Shown one piece after another: positions 1-5,606 of a stretch of DNA of 5,606 nucleotides (position 1 is its first letter; each line of letters opens with the position of its first letter). Below the pieces are notes generated by a model, which was given only the letters and a program-made list of their open reading frames with translations, made no database searches and was not told the DNA's origin. The position numbers and the translations under genes are program-made. Source of the DNA: Methanocorpusculum sp. (GTDB taxonomy: Archaea; Halobacteriota; Methanomicrobia; Methanomicrobiales; Methanocorpusculaceae); contig DALTWQ010000079.1 of assembly GCA_029987025.1 (NCBI GenBank), forward strand, positions 1 through 5,606, in the 5' to 3' direction.

Positions 1-64
1 TGGCTTGCGCATTGCGCAAGCCGCGAGCGCAGCGAGCATCCGTGTGTAATCCGTGACATCCGTG
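1..64. repeat. Hairpin plus spaced ATCCGTG repeats (dispersed-repeat fragment)
   Basis: A perfect 9-bp stem, GGCTTGCGC (2-10) with GCGCAAGCC (14-22), closes on a 3-base loop. It is followed by a hexamer repeated directly around GCA (GCGAGC at 23-28 and 32-37), then by three copies of ATCCGTG at 38-44, 49-55 and 58-64. On the minus strand the units read CACGGAT, separated by a few bases. From memory, similar spaced ACGGAT tracts occur as dispersed intergenic repeats in many environmental bacteria and archaea; no search was made. The hairpin could also be the end signal of a gene lying to the left of the window. The block is cut by the window edge, so its full extent is unknown. Confidence 0.6.
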
Positions 65-95
65 TCTGGGGAGAGCTTACACACTAAACATAGAT

Positions 96-116
96 GAAAC
101 CCTTTATTTCAGACAA
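96..116 (+). promoter_or_regulatory. Candidate BRE/TATA promoter of the ppx-ppk1 operon
   Basis: GAAAC (96-100) resembles an archaeal B-recognition element and is followed by a TATA-like TTTATTT (103-109) and AGACAA (111-116). Nearly the same string lies upstream of the esterase gene, which supports function. Initiation about 25 bases beyond the TATA centre would fall near 131, giving a leader of roughly 50 bases before ppx. A second, weaker TATA-like string, CTTTATT at 153-159, sits at the right distance (centre about 27 bases before the start codon) for a leaderless transcript. I cannot decide between the two from sequence. Confidence 0.45.
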
Positions 117-182
117 GGTGCTGAATTATCACTATTATTACGAACGATGATGCTTTATTCATTAACTGACATATAATAACGC

Positions 183-1073
183 ATGTATGCGGTCATTGAT
201 ATAGGCTCAAATACTATCCGTCTTTCCCTGTATCATGTAACAAACGGGTCGATAAACCTCCTGGCAAACAAGAAAGTAACTGCAGGTCTTGCAGGATATA
301 TCGAAAACGGCCGTATGTCAGCAGAAGGAATTCAGCGCGGAGAAGAAGCACTCGCTGAATTAATTACATTTCTTTCTTATGTCCGGATTAAAAAACTCAT
401 TTGTTTTGCAACAGCTCCTCTTCGCGGAATAGATAACGCAGAAGAAGTAAAATCACATTTTGAAAAAATCTGTAATTCCCCCGTTACAATTCTTTCCGGC
501 GAAGAAGAGGCAGAAATCGATTTTCTTGGAGCAAAGGAAAATCTTGAGGATAGAAACGGCCTGATTGCAGATGTCGGAGGCGGCAGTACTGAACTCGTCT
601 ATTTTGCTGAGGGAAAAATACAGTTTGCCCGTTCAATCCCCTTCGGTTCTCTTGTCATGTACCGCAGATATGTAAAAGATATTATTCCGGCCGAAGATGA
701 GATAATATGTATGATGAATACAATAGAGAAAGAACTTGAGACCGCAAATCTTCCGAAAAATATTCCGGTCATCTGCGGGGTCGGCGGGACTGTCCGCGGG
801 TGCGGAAGACTCTTAAAACCGCTTCTTCACGACAAGAAAAAAGCAGACCGGTATACGCCGGAAGATGTTGATACCCTCATAAAAATGGAGAGAACAAACC
901 TTGCCGACCTTATCCTCAAAGAAGAGCCGGAACGGATTCACACGATTATTCCGGGTTCCTGTATTCTTCTGGCAATAGCAGAGTATGTCCATGCAGAAAA
1001 AATTCTTGTCAGCAAAACAGGCGTCCGTGAAGGCTGCCTTATGAAATATCTTGCAGATGAAGAGGCAACATAA
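183..1073 (+). CDS. ppx: Exopolyphosphatase, Ppx/GppA family, short form
   Basis: The predicted cytoplasmic enzyme of 296 residues removes terminal orthophosphate from polyphosphate; some family members hydrolyse pppGpp instead. It has the two-lobed actin-like/ASKHA fold. The first phosphate loop is IDIGSNTIRL (5-14), a conserved Arg sits in TAPLRGIDN (77-85), the catalytic-Glu motif is SGEEEA (105-110), the second phosphate loop is DVGGGSTEL (130-138), a glycine motif GVGGTVR spans 199-205, and the C-terminal SKTGVREGCL (277-286) is typical of the family. The HD-type C-terminal domain of the ~510-residue E. coli Ppx is absent, so this is the short form. ATG 183 is the only reasonable start because TAA (177-179) closes the frame just upstream. 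No Shine-Dalgarno is visible. It lies one base before ppk1, and substrate choice between polyphosphate and pppGpp is inferred from that neighbour. Confidence 0.93.
   Translation: MYAVIDIGSNTIRLSLYHVTNGSINLLANKKVTAGLAGYIENGRMSAEGIQRGEEALAELITFLSYVRIKKLICFATAPLRGIDNAEEVKSHFEKICNSPVTILSGEEEAEIDFLGAKENLEDRNGLIADVGGGSTELVYFAEGKIQFARSIPFGSLVMYRRYVKDIIPAEDEIICMMNTIEKELETANLPKNIPVICGVGGTVRGCGRLLKPLLHDKKKADRYTPEDVDTLIKMERTNLADLILKEEPERIHTIIPGSCILLAIAEYVHAEKILVSKTGVREGCLMKYLADEEAT
1062..1065 (+). promoter_or_regulatory. Ribosome binding site of ppk1, inside the end of ppx
   Basis: GAGG within GAAGAGG ends nine bases before ATG 1075 and matches the archaeal anti-Shine-Dalgarno. No comparable motif precedes the alternative in-frame starts TTG 1051 or ATG 1057, so it decides the start of ppk1. 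Its location within the last codons of ppx suggests translational coupling. Confidence 0.6.
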
Positions 1074-1074
1074 A

Positions 1075-3123
1075 ATGACAAAAGACCATCGAATCTACAC
1101 GCAGAATCGTGAATTATCCTGGCTGAAGTTCAATGAACGTGTATTGCGGGAGGCAGAGGATTCATCCGTTCCCCTTCTTGAACGGCTGAAATTCATCTCC
1201 ATATTTACGAGCAACCTTGATGAATTTTTTATGATTCGTGTGGGCACTCTCTATGATATGATGCTCATGACTCCTGATTTAGTAGATATTAAATCAGGAA
1301 TGACGCCGAAAGAGGAACTCGAAGCAATCTTTTCGGCGGTAAAACCCCTGTATAAACTACGAGAGAAGGTTTACCGGAGTGTCAGTAAGAAACTGAATGA
1401 TATCGGGATTAAAAACTGCTCAATCGATGATTTATCCGGGGATGAGAAAAAGTATCTGAAAAATGAGTATAAACTCTCTATTGCTCCGCTTCTATCCCCG
1501 CAGATTGTAGATACACATCACCCGTTCCCTCATCTTCAGAACAATATGCTGCACGTCGGAGCTATTCTGAAGGATGGTAAAAAGAAGAAGGTTTTCGGTG
1601 TGATTCCAATCCCCGCAAATCTGCCGAGAGTCATCATAATTCCCGGAACTCACCTGCGCTATGTCAGAATCGAAGATGTTCTTCTCGACAGGCTTGATTC
1701 TTTGTTCAGCATGTATTCTGTCAAGGAAAAGACGGTTTTCTGCGTTACACGGAATGCTGATGTAAGTCCCTCTGATGATGATTTCGGGGACAACAAAACG
1801 GATTTCAGAGTTGTTATGCGCGATCTTCTTCTGAAAAGGAAAAAGCTGGCACCGGTCCGTCTTGAGCTGAGCAGCAAGGTGAGTCAGGATTTCCAGGAGT
1901 ATCTCTGCAGAATGCTGTCTCTTGCTCCGTCACAGGTGTATACGACATCAGCGCCGCTGAAGCTTACGTATGCATTCGACCTGGAAAAAGAGATTTCGCC
2001 AAATGTCAGGAGTATCCTGACGTATCCACCGTTTATTCCGCGGATTCCGGCAGAACTTTCCGATAAGACGCCTGTCATTAAGCAGCTTGCAAAACATGAT
2101 ATTCTGCTGTCGTATCCGTTCGAAAGCATGAGGCCGTTTTTGCGGATGATTAAGGAAGCGGCGTATGATAAGAATGTCACCTCAATCAAGATTACCATCT
2201 ACCGGCTTGCACGAAAGGCGAAACTTGTCGATTATCTCTGTGCTGCTGCAGAAAACGGCATTGATGTGACCGTCTTTATTGAACTGCGTGCACGGTTTGA
2301 TGAGCAGAATAATATTGACTGGTCCGAGTATCTTGAGGAGGCAGGCTGTAAGATTATTTACGGGTTTGAAGAGTTTAAGATTCATTCGAAGATTTGTCTG
2401 ATTACCCGTAAGGAGAAGGGCGGCATCAGATACTATACACAGATAGGAACCGGCAACTATAATGAAAAAACGTCCGAGCAGTATACCGACCTCTCACTGA
2501 TGACTGCGAATCAGGAGATTGGTGCGGATGCTGACCGGTTCTTTAAGAATATGGCTTTAGCAAATCTCCGCGGAAGCTACAATTATCTTCTGGCAGCGCC
2601 GGTGAATCTGAAAAGTACGGTGCTGAAGCTGATTGATGAGGAGATTGCAAAAGGCGATGAGGGGCTGGTTCTGGTAAAGATTAATTCTCTGACCGAAATT
2701 GAGATTATTGACCGGCTGAAGGCGGCATCCTGCGCCGGAGTGAAGGTTGATTTGATTGTGAGAGGTATCTGCTGTATTATTCCGGGAATTCCGGGCGAGA
2801 CGGAAAATATTACGGTCCGCAGTGTTGTGGGCAGGTTCCTTGAACATTCGAGGATTTATGTGTTCGGAAAAGGGGGCTGTGAGAAGATGTATATCGCATC
2901 TGCCGATTTCATGACGCGGAATACGGACAGACGTGTTGAGGTGGCCTGCCCGGTTCTTGATGCGGGTATTCGTGCCCGCATTCATCGTATTCTGGATTTG
3001 CTTCTTGCAGATAATACGAAGGCGAGAAAACTCCTGCCTGATAATACGTATGTCAGGTTCCCGGCAGAAGGGTTGCCTGTTGATGCACAGAGTATGCTTC
3101 TTGAAGAGCAGCAGGATGAGTAG
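1075..3123 (+). CDS. ppk1: Polyphosphate kinase 1 (PPK1)
   Basis: The enzyme reversibly transfers the ATP gamma-phosphate onto polyphosphate through a phosphohistidine. At 682 residues it is full length (E. coli 688), with N, head, C1 and C2 domains in the usual order. The N domain opens with NRELSW (11-16) and has SNLDEF with Asn47. Key E. coli residues all appear at a constant offset of about two: metal/phosphate Arg377 (YRLA) and Arg407 (ARFDE), phosphohistidine His437 in KIHSK, Tyr470 in QYTDLS; the second histidine is His591 in FLEHSR. GTGNYNEKTSEQYTD and SADFMTRNTDRR are classic PPK1 signatures, so the enzyme looks active. The start is ATG 1075, one base after the ppx stop, chosen because of GAGG at 1062-1065; the frame is open to TTG 1051, which would overlap ppx and add eight residues. 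It is co-transcribed with ppx, with the exopolyphosphatase first, the reverse of the E. coli ppk-ppx order. Confidence 0.97.
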   Translation: MTKDHRIYTQNRELSWLKFNERVLREAEDSSVPLLERLKFISIFTSNLDEFFMIRVGTLYDMMLMTPDLVDIKSGMTPKEELEAIFSAVKPLYKLREKVYRSVSKKLNDIGIKNCSIDDLSGDEKKYLKNEYKLSIAPLLSPQIVDTHHPFPHLQNNMLHVGAILKDGKKKKVFGVIPIPANLPRVIIIPGTHLRYVRIEDVLLDRLDSLFSMYSVKEKTVFCVTRNADVSPSDDDFGDNKTDFRVVMRDLLLKRKKLAPVRLELSSKVSQDFQEYLCRMLSLAPSQVYTTSAPLKLTYAFDLEKEISPNVRSILTYPPFIPRIPAELSDKTPVIKQLAKHDILLSYPFESMRPFLRMIKEAAYDKNVTSIKITIYRLARKAKLVDYLCAAAENGIDVTVFIELRARFDEQNNIDWSEYLEEAGCKIIYGFEEFKIHSKICLITRKEKGGIRYYTQIGTGNYNEKTSEQYTDLSLMTANQEIGADADRFFKNMALANLRGSYNYLLAAPVNLKSTVLKLIDEEIAKGDEGLVLVKINSLTEIEIIDRLKAASCAGVKVDLIVRGICCIIPGIPGETENITVRSVVGRFLEHSRIYVFGKGGCEKMYIASADFMTRNTDRRVEVACPVLDAGIRARIHRILDLLLADNTKARKLLPDNTYVRFPAEGLPVDAQSMLLEEQQDE

Positions 3124-3217
3124 AGTTTAAGGGGTTATTATTCATTCTGCTGTCTGAATATGGTTTTCTGGCTATCAGTGGAAATTACGTATCAAGATCG
3201 CAGACCCCGCAGACATA

Positions 3218-3279
3218 GAACGATTTTTTTAGTCCTCGCCGGATACTCGGACACGCTCACCGCTTAAAAAAAATCGTTC
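3218..3279. terminator. Left internal hairpin with T7/A7 stem (possible bidirectional terminator)
   Basis: GAACGATTTTTTT (3218-3230) pairs perfectly over 13 bp with AAAAAAATCGTTC (3267-3279) around a 36-base loop that can form a small GTCC/GGAC stem (3232-3235 with 3249-3252). Archaeal transcription stops at T-runs, so the T7 could end the ppx-ppk1 transcript about 100 bases after its stop codon; the A-run gives a T-run to transcripts on the other strand. A further 5-bp hairpin, CAGTC/GACTG, follows at 3279-3292. Termination is inferred, not shown. Confidence 0.4.
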
Positions 3280-3353
3280 AGTCCTCAGACTGCTCTAAAT
3301 CCTTGTTTATTCAAACAGAACAAATATACTAAAAACGAGCAGCACATCCCCAT

Positions 3354-3404
3354 AGACGATTTTTTTGAGCGGTAAGCATGCCCGAAGGGCCAAAAAAATC
3401 GTCT
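3354..3404. terminator. Right internal hairpin with T7/A7 stem (possible bidirectional terminator)
   Basis: AGACGATTTTTTTG (3354-3367) pairs perfectly over 14 bp with CAAAAAAATCGTCT (3391-3404). The 23-base loop contains a second stem, GCCC/GGGC with a GAA loop (3380-3390), stacked directly on the main one. It is the inverted counterpart of the hairpin at 3218-3279, and the two can alternatively pair with each other. A role in stopping transcription from either side is plausible but inferred. Confidence 0.4.
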
Positions 3405-3481
3405 GAAGTCCGCGAGGTCTGCGATCTTATACGTGCATACCAATTACCTGATGAACTATCAGTCTGAACTGAACAGGTACG

Positions 3482-3499
3482 AAAAAGGTTTTTTTTATA
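3482..3499 (+). promoter_or_regulatory. Purine-rich element plus T8 tract: upstream promoter or terminator
   Basis: GAAAAAGG (3482-3488 region) followed by TTTTTTTTATAA (3489-3499 region) reads like an archaeal BRE and TATA box; initiation would then fall near 3520, giving the esterase mRNA a leader of about 65 bases. The same T8 run could instead act as an archaeal terminator for read-through from ppk1. I cannot separate these from sequence. Confidence 0.3.
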
Positions 3500-3550
3500 A
3501 TTCTGGTGTTTGCCGGCATTATTTCAGAGAACTGTACTGATTAATCAAAG

Positions 3551-3570
3551 GAAACATTTATTTTAGACAA
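3551..3570 (+). promoter_or_regulatory. Candidate BRE/TATA promoter giving a leaderless esterase mRNA
   Basis: GAAAC (3551-3555), TTTATTT (3557-3563) and AGACAA (3565-3570) repeat the element upstream of ppx with one base of spacing difference and one substitution near the 3' end. The TATA centre is about 27 bases before ATG 3587, the distance expected for transcription starting at or within a few bases of the start codon. That fits the absence of any Shine-Dalgarno in front of the gene. Confidence 0.5.
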
Positions 3571-3586
3571 AATGAAATAGACTGTT

Positions 3587-5563
3587 ATGAGGAGACTATT
3601 CAAAGCAGCTGTACTCATACTGTGCATATTTGCGGTTATTCTTTCCGCAGGATGCACAGGATCTCAGCAGCCCGCATCTGATATTACTCAGATAACGGTT
3701 GCTGCAGCTCCGGATAAAATGGATTATTATCCCGGTGAAACACTCAGTCTTGCAGGACTTAAGATTACCGCAGAGACTGCCGACGGGAAATCCATCGACG
3801 TGACCAAAGACTGCGTCATAACCCCGACAAACCATCTCTTTACAGAAGGAGACAGTACGATTCCGGTAACTGCATCATATGCCGCAAACGGAAAAACGTT
3901 CAAGGTTATCCTGAATCCGAGGAAGGTAAATGAGTATCACGAAAACAAAGTGATAACCGGAGATTATGACAAATCGCTTGCTGTACAGTGCAACAACGGT
4001 ATTTTTGTCGGTAAAAAAGACGGTGACGTGGTAATGTACCGCGGAATTCCCTTTGTCGCAGAACAGCCGACCGGTAAAAATCGTTTCAAGGCGCCGGTAG
4101 GGTATGATTATTCCGCACCGGATGACACCACCGTAAAAGAGGCTTATTACTTCGGAAAAACAGCGCTCCAGTCATATACTCCTCCGGAACCTCCACTCAG
4201 CTACCCGACTGGTGAAGACTGCCTGTATCTCAATGTCTATACCAATGCAAAAGACACCAGTACGAAAAAACCGGTCATGGTGTGGATTCACGGAGGAGCA
4301 TTTGTCTGCGGAGGGACTGCAGAACCGCTCTACAACCTCTACAACCTTGCCGATACCTATCCAGATGTCATCTTTATTAACATCCCCTACCGTCTCGGAG
4401 TCTTGGGCTTTATTGACCTTTCTAATCTGACTGGGTATACCGATGAATACAAGGATGCAGCAAACCTGGGTATTCTTGACCAGGCAGAAGCATTGCACTG
4501 GATTTATGAAAACATTGAAGCATTCGGTGGAGATCCGGACAACATTACTATCTTCGGCCAATCTGCAGGCGGAGCAAGTGTCACCATTCAGCCGCTGCTT
4601 GAGAAGGCACGCCCGTACATCTCGAAGGTCATCGCACAGAGCGGAACACCGGTGTTTACCCGTACTAAAGAGATGGCTGTTGCCGTTGCAGACAATACGT
4701 TTGAAGACCTTGGTATTACCTCGATGGACGAACTCTTAAAGTACGATCCGCAGCAGCTGATCGATCTCAGCCCGATTCATGGAGGACTGCGAACCTTCCC
4801 TGAACGTGACGGAGTGCTCATCCCTGAAGATCCCTTTGCATCCTATGAACAGGGTGTAGCCAAGGACATTCCTATTCTGCAGGGATACACTAAAGATGAA
4901 GGCGGATACTGGTTCTATGGAAAAGATGCCGAAGGTATCAAGCAGTGTGAGCAGTTCTTCGGGGAGAGAATCGATCAGTGGACCAGCACGATGACTGCAG
5001 AACAGAAAAAGAAAGTACAGGAATACATAAACAATACACCGGGAGACGGATATGCTCCGTTAGTCCGCTTTGTCGACCAAGTATACTTTGGTTCTCCGTC
5101 ATTCCGTCTCAGTGAAGCACAATCCGCGGGAGGAGGAGAGGTATACATGTATTATTTCACGCCGGAATCTGCTGACCCTATTGTAAAATCAGGTCATTCA
5201 GTGGAAGTTTCCTCTATCTTCGGAAATTATGATCCAATGGTCGGTCGACATCTGGATCCGGTGTTTTCCGAAACACTGCAGAAGATGTGGGTCCAGTTCG
5301 CAAAGACCGGAAACCCGTCACTGTCTGCAGAGGAATCTCCGACCGGAAAAGCAGTCAGCTGGCCGAAGTACACGACTAAATCGAAAGCTATTATGCAGAT
5401 GGATGAAGACCGGTTCCATGTAGAGTACGGTCTTGCCGACAAGCTTGCCGACTGGGACGGAACATACAAGGTTATCCTGAACATCGGTATGAAACCAGCT
5501 CAGATGTCGTCATTTACCCAGATGATTGCAGAACTTTACGAGAAGATCTACCAGACGGCCTGA
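3587..5563 (+). CDS. Secreted lipoprotein: Ig-like domain plus type B carboxylesterase
   Basis: This 658-residue predicted membrane-anchored esterase should hydrolyse carboxylic esters outside the cell; the substrate is unknown. Residues 1-22 form a lipoprotein signal peptide (RRLFK, hydrophobic core 7-19, lipobox LSAGC) with Cys23 as the anchor. Residues ~34-110 resemble a bacterial Ig-like domain of the Big_3 type (YYPGETLSLAGLKI, then DGKSIDVT). Residues ~130-630 are a COesterase-family alpha/beta hydrolase: RGIPF, EDCLYLNVY (210-218), oxyanion loop HGGAF (235-239), nucleophile Ser326 in GQSAGG, acid Glu438 in TKDEGGYW and His537 in SGHSVEVSS. The elbow is GQSAG where the family usually has GESAG; the triad is otherwise complete. 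ATG 3587 is fixed by an in-frame TAG (3578-3580) just upstream. No Shine-Dalgarno is seen, consistent with a leaderless mRNA. Two stops are adjacent (TGA, TAG). Its neighbours give no clue to substrate. Confidence 0.92.
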   Translation: MRRLFKAAVLILCIFAVILSAGCTGSQQPASDITQITVAAAPDKMDYYPGETLSLAGLKITAETADGKSIDVTKDCVITPTNHLFTEGDSTIPVTASYAANGKTFKVILNPRKVNEYHENKVITGDYDKSLAVQCNNGIFVGKKDGDVVMYRGIPFVAEQPTGKNRFKAPVGYDYSAPDDTTVKEAYYFGKTALQSYTPPEPPLSYPTGEDCLYLNVYTNAKDTSTKKPVMVWIHGGAFVCGGTAEPLYNLYNLADTYPDVIFINIPYRLGVLGFIDLSNLTGYTDEYKDAANLGILDQAEALHWIYENIEAFGGDPDNITIFGQSAGGASVTIQPLLEKARPYISKVIAQSGTPVFTRTKEMAVAVADNTFEDLGITSMDELLKYDPQQLIDLSPIHGGLRTFPERDGVLIPEDPFASYEQGVAKDIPILQGYTKDEGGYWFYGKDAEGIKQCEQFFGERIDQWTSTMTAEQKKKVQEYINNTPGDGYAPLVRFVDQVYFGSPSFRLSEAQSAGGGEVYMYYFTPESADPIVKSGHSVEVSSIFGNYDPMVGRHLDPVFSETLQKMWVQFAKTGNPSLSAEESPTGKAVSWPKYTTKSKAIMQMDEDRFHVEYGLADKLADWDGTYKVILNIGMKPAQMSSFTQMIAELYEKIYQTA

Positions 5564-5606
5564 TAGTTTTCATTTCTGCCCTGAAAAATCCCGGCGGGTT
5601 ATTCAC

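Larger units (their letters stand above)
3187..3434. repeat. ~248-bp imperfect palindrome, MITE-like or paired inverted repeats
   Basis: The outer arms 3187-3230 and 3392-3434 are inverted copies, matching at about 37 of 44 positions with one single-base gap. They begin ACGTAT and share AAGATCGCAGACC and ACGATTTTTTT. Inverted matching resumes inward: the ACCGCT/AGCGGT region with its A7/T7 tract (about 3254-3273 against 3360-3378) and CTGCTC (3290-3295) against GAGCAG (3337-3342). The centre, about 3296-3336, is AT-rich and unpaired. The loops between have diverged, so this looks like two related ~100-base units facing each other. There is no transposase and no coding capacity. It could be a non-autonomous mobile element, a genome-wide intergenic repeat, or a structured terminator region. 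The palindrome is seen directly; its mobility is inferred. Confidence 0.75.
3124..3586. other. Gene-free intergenic region dominated by inverted repeats
   Basis: These 463 bases contain no convincing open reading frame on either strand, no tRNA-like fold and no CRISPR array. Positions 3124-3186 follow ppk1 and are unremarkable. Positions 3187-3434 form the large palindrome annotated separately. Positions 3435-3586 hold a T8 tract and promoter-like sequence leading to the esterase gene. Confidence 0.85.

Noticed and set aside
1051..1074. Upstream starts for ppk1 (TTG 1051 or ATG 1057)
   Set aside because: Neither has a Shine-Dalgarno and both overlap ppx. ATG 1075 has GAGG nine bases upstream, and residue numbering from there tracks E. 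coli PPK1 with a constant offset of about two.
2557..2985. Minus-strand open frame of 142 codons opposite ppk1
   Set aside because: It lies entirely within strongly conserved PPK1 coding sequence, and its translation shows no recognisable domain.
3187..3434. CRISPR array or tRNA gene
   Set aside because: The repeats are inverted and only two, with no regular spacers. No cloverleaf with anticodon and T-arm can be drawn.
3124..3586. Decayed gene or pseudogene in the intergenic gap
   Set aside because: No frame on either strand shows protein-like stretches or recognisable motifs; the sequence is dominated by palindromes and homopolymer tracts.
4172..4561. Minus-strand open frame of 129 codons opposite the esterase
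   Set aside because: It covers the conserved esterase core (EDCLYLNVY to the nucleophile elbow) and looks like a shadow of that frame.
5564..5606. Terminator or start of another gene at the right edge
   Set aside because: Only a weak 3-bp CCC/GGG pairing and short T and A runs are present; 43 bases are too few to support a call.

Overview
The window most likely comes from a methanogenic archaeon of the Methanomicrobiales, possibly a Methanocorpusculum-like species. This is inference. The support is moderate GC content, BRE/TATA-like promoter signals instead of bacterial -35/-10 boxes, two genes starting without a Shine-Dalgarno (one apparently leaderless), and an archaeal-style lipobox (LSAGC). 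The enzymes themselves also resemble those of gut and rumen Firmicutes, so lateral acquisition is possible, but no search was run.

Layout. Positions 1-182 are non-coding. They begin with a perfect hairpin and a GC-rich duplicated hexamer, then three spaced ATCCGTG units that look like a dispersed-repeat fragment. A promoter region for the first gene follows. Positions 183-3123 hold a compact two-gene polyphosphate operon. A short-form exopolyphosphatase (Ppx/GppA family) is followed one base later by a full-length polyphosphate kinase (ppk1) whose ribosome binding site lies inside the end of ppx. Positions 3124-3586 carry no gene but contain the most structured DNA here: a ~248-bp imperfect palindrome (3187-3434). 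Each half contains its own 13-14 bp hairpin ending in T7/A7 tracts. An 8-bp direct repeat lies just outside the two ends, so the whole looks like a MITE-like insertion or a pair of inverted dispersed repeats. Positions 3587-5563 encode a secreted lipoprotein with an Ig-like domain followed by a type B carboxylesterase with an intact Ser-Glu-His triad. Positions 5564-5606 hold nothing I can assign.

How it works together. PPK1 makes polyphosphate reversibly from ATP and Ppx degrades it from the ends, so the operon sets the size of the polyphosphate store. The esterase is separately promoted, predicted to sit on the outer face of the membrane, and has no evident link to polyphosphate. One short sequence, GAAAC followed by TTTATTT and AGACAA, occurs upstream of both ppx and the esterase and is the best candidate for the local core promoter.
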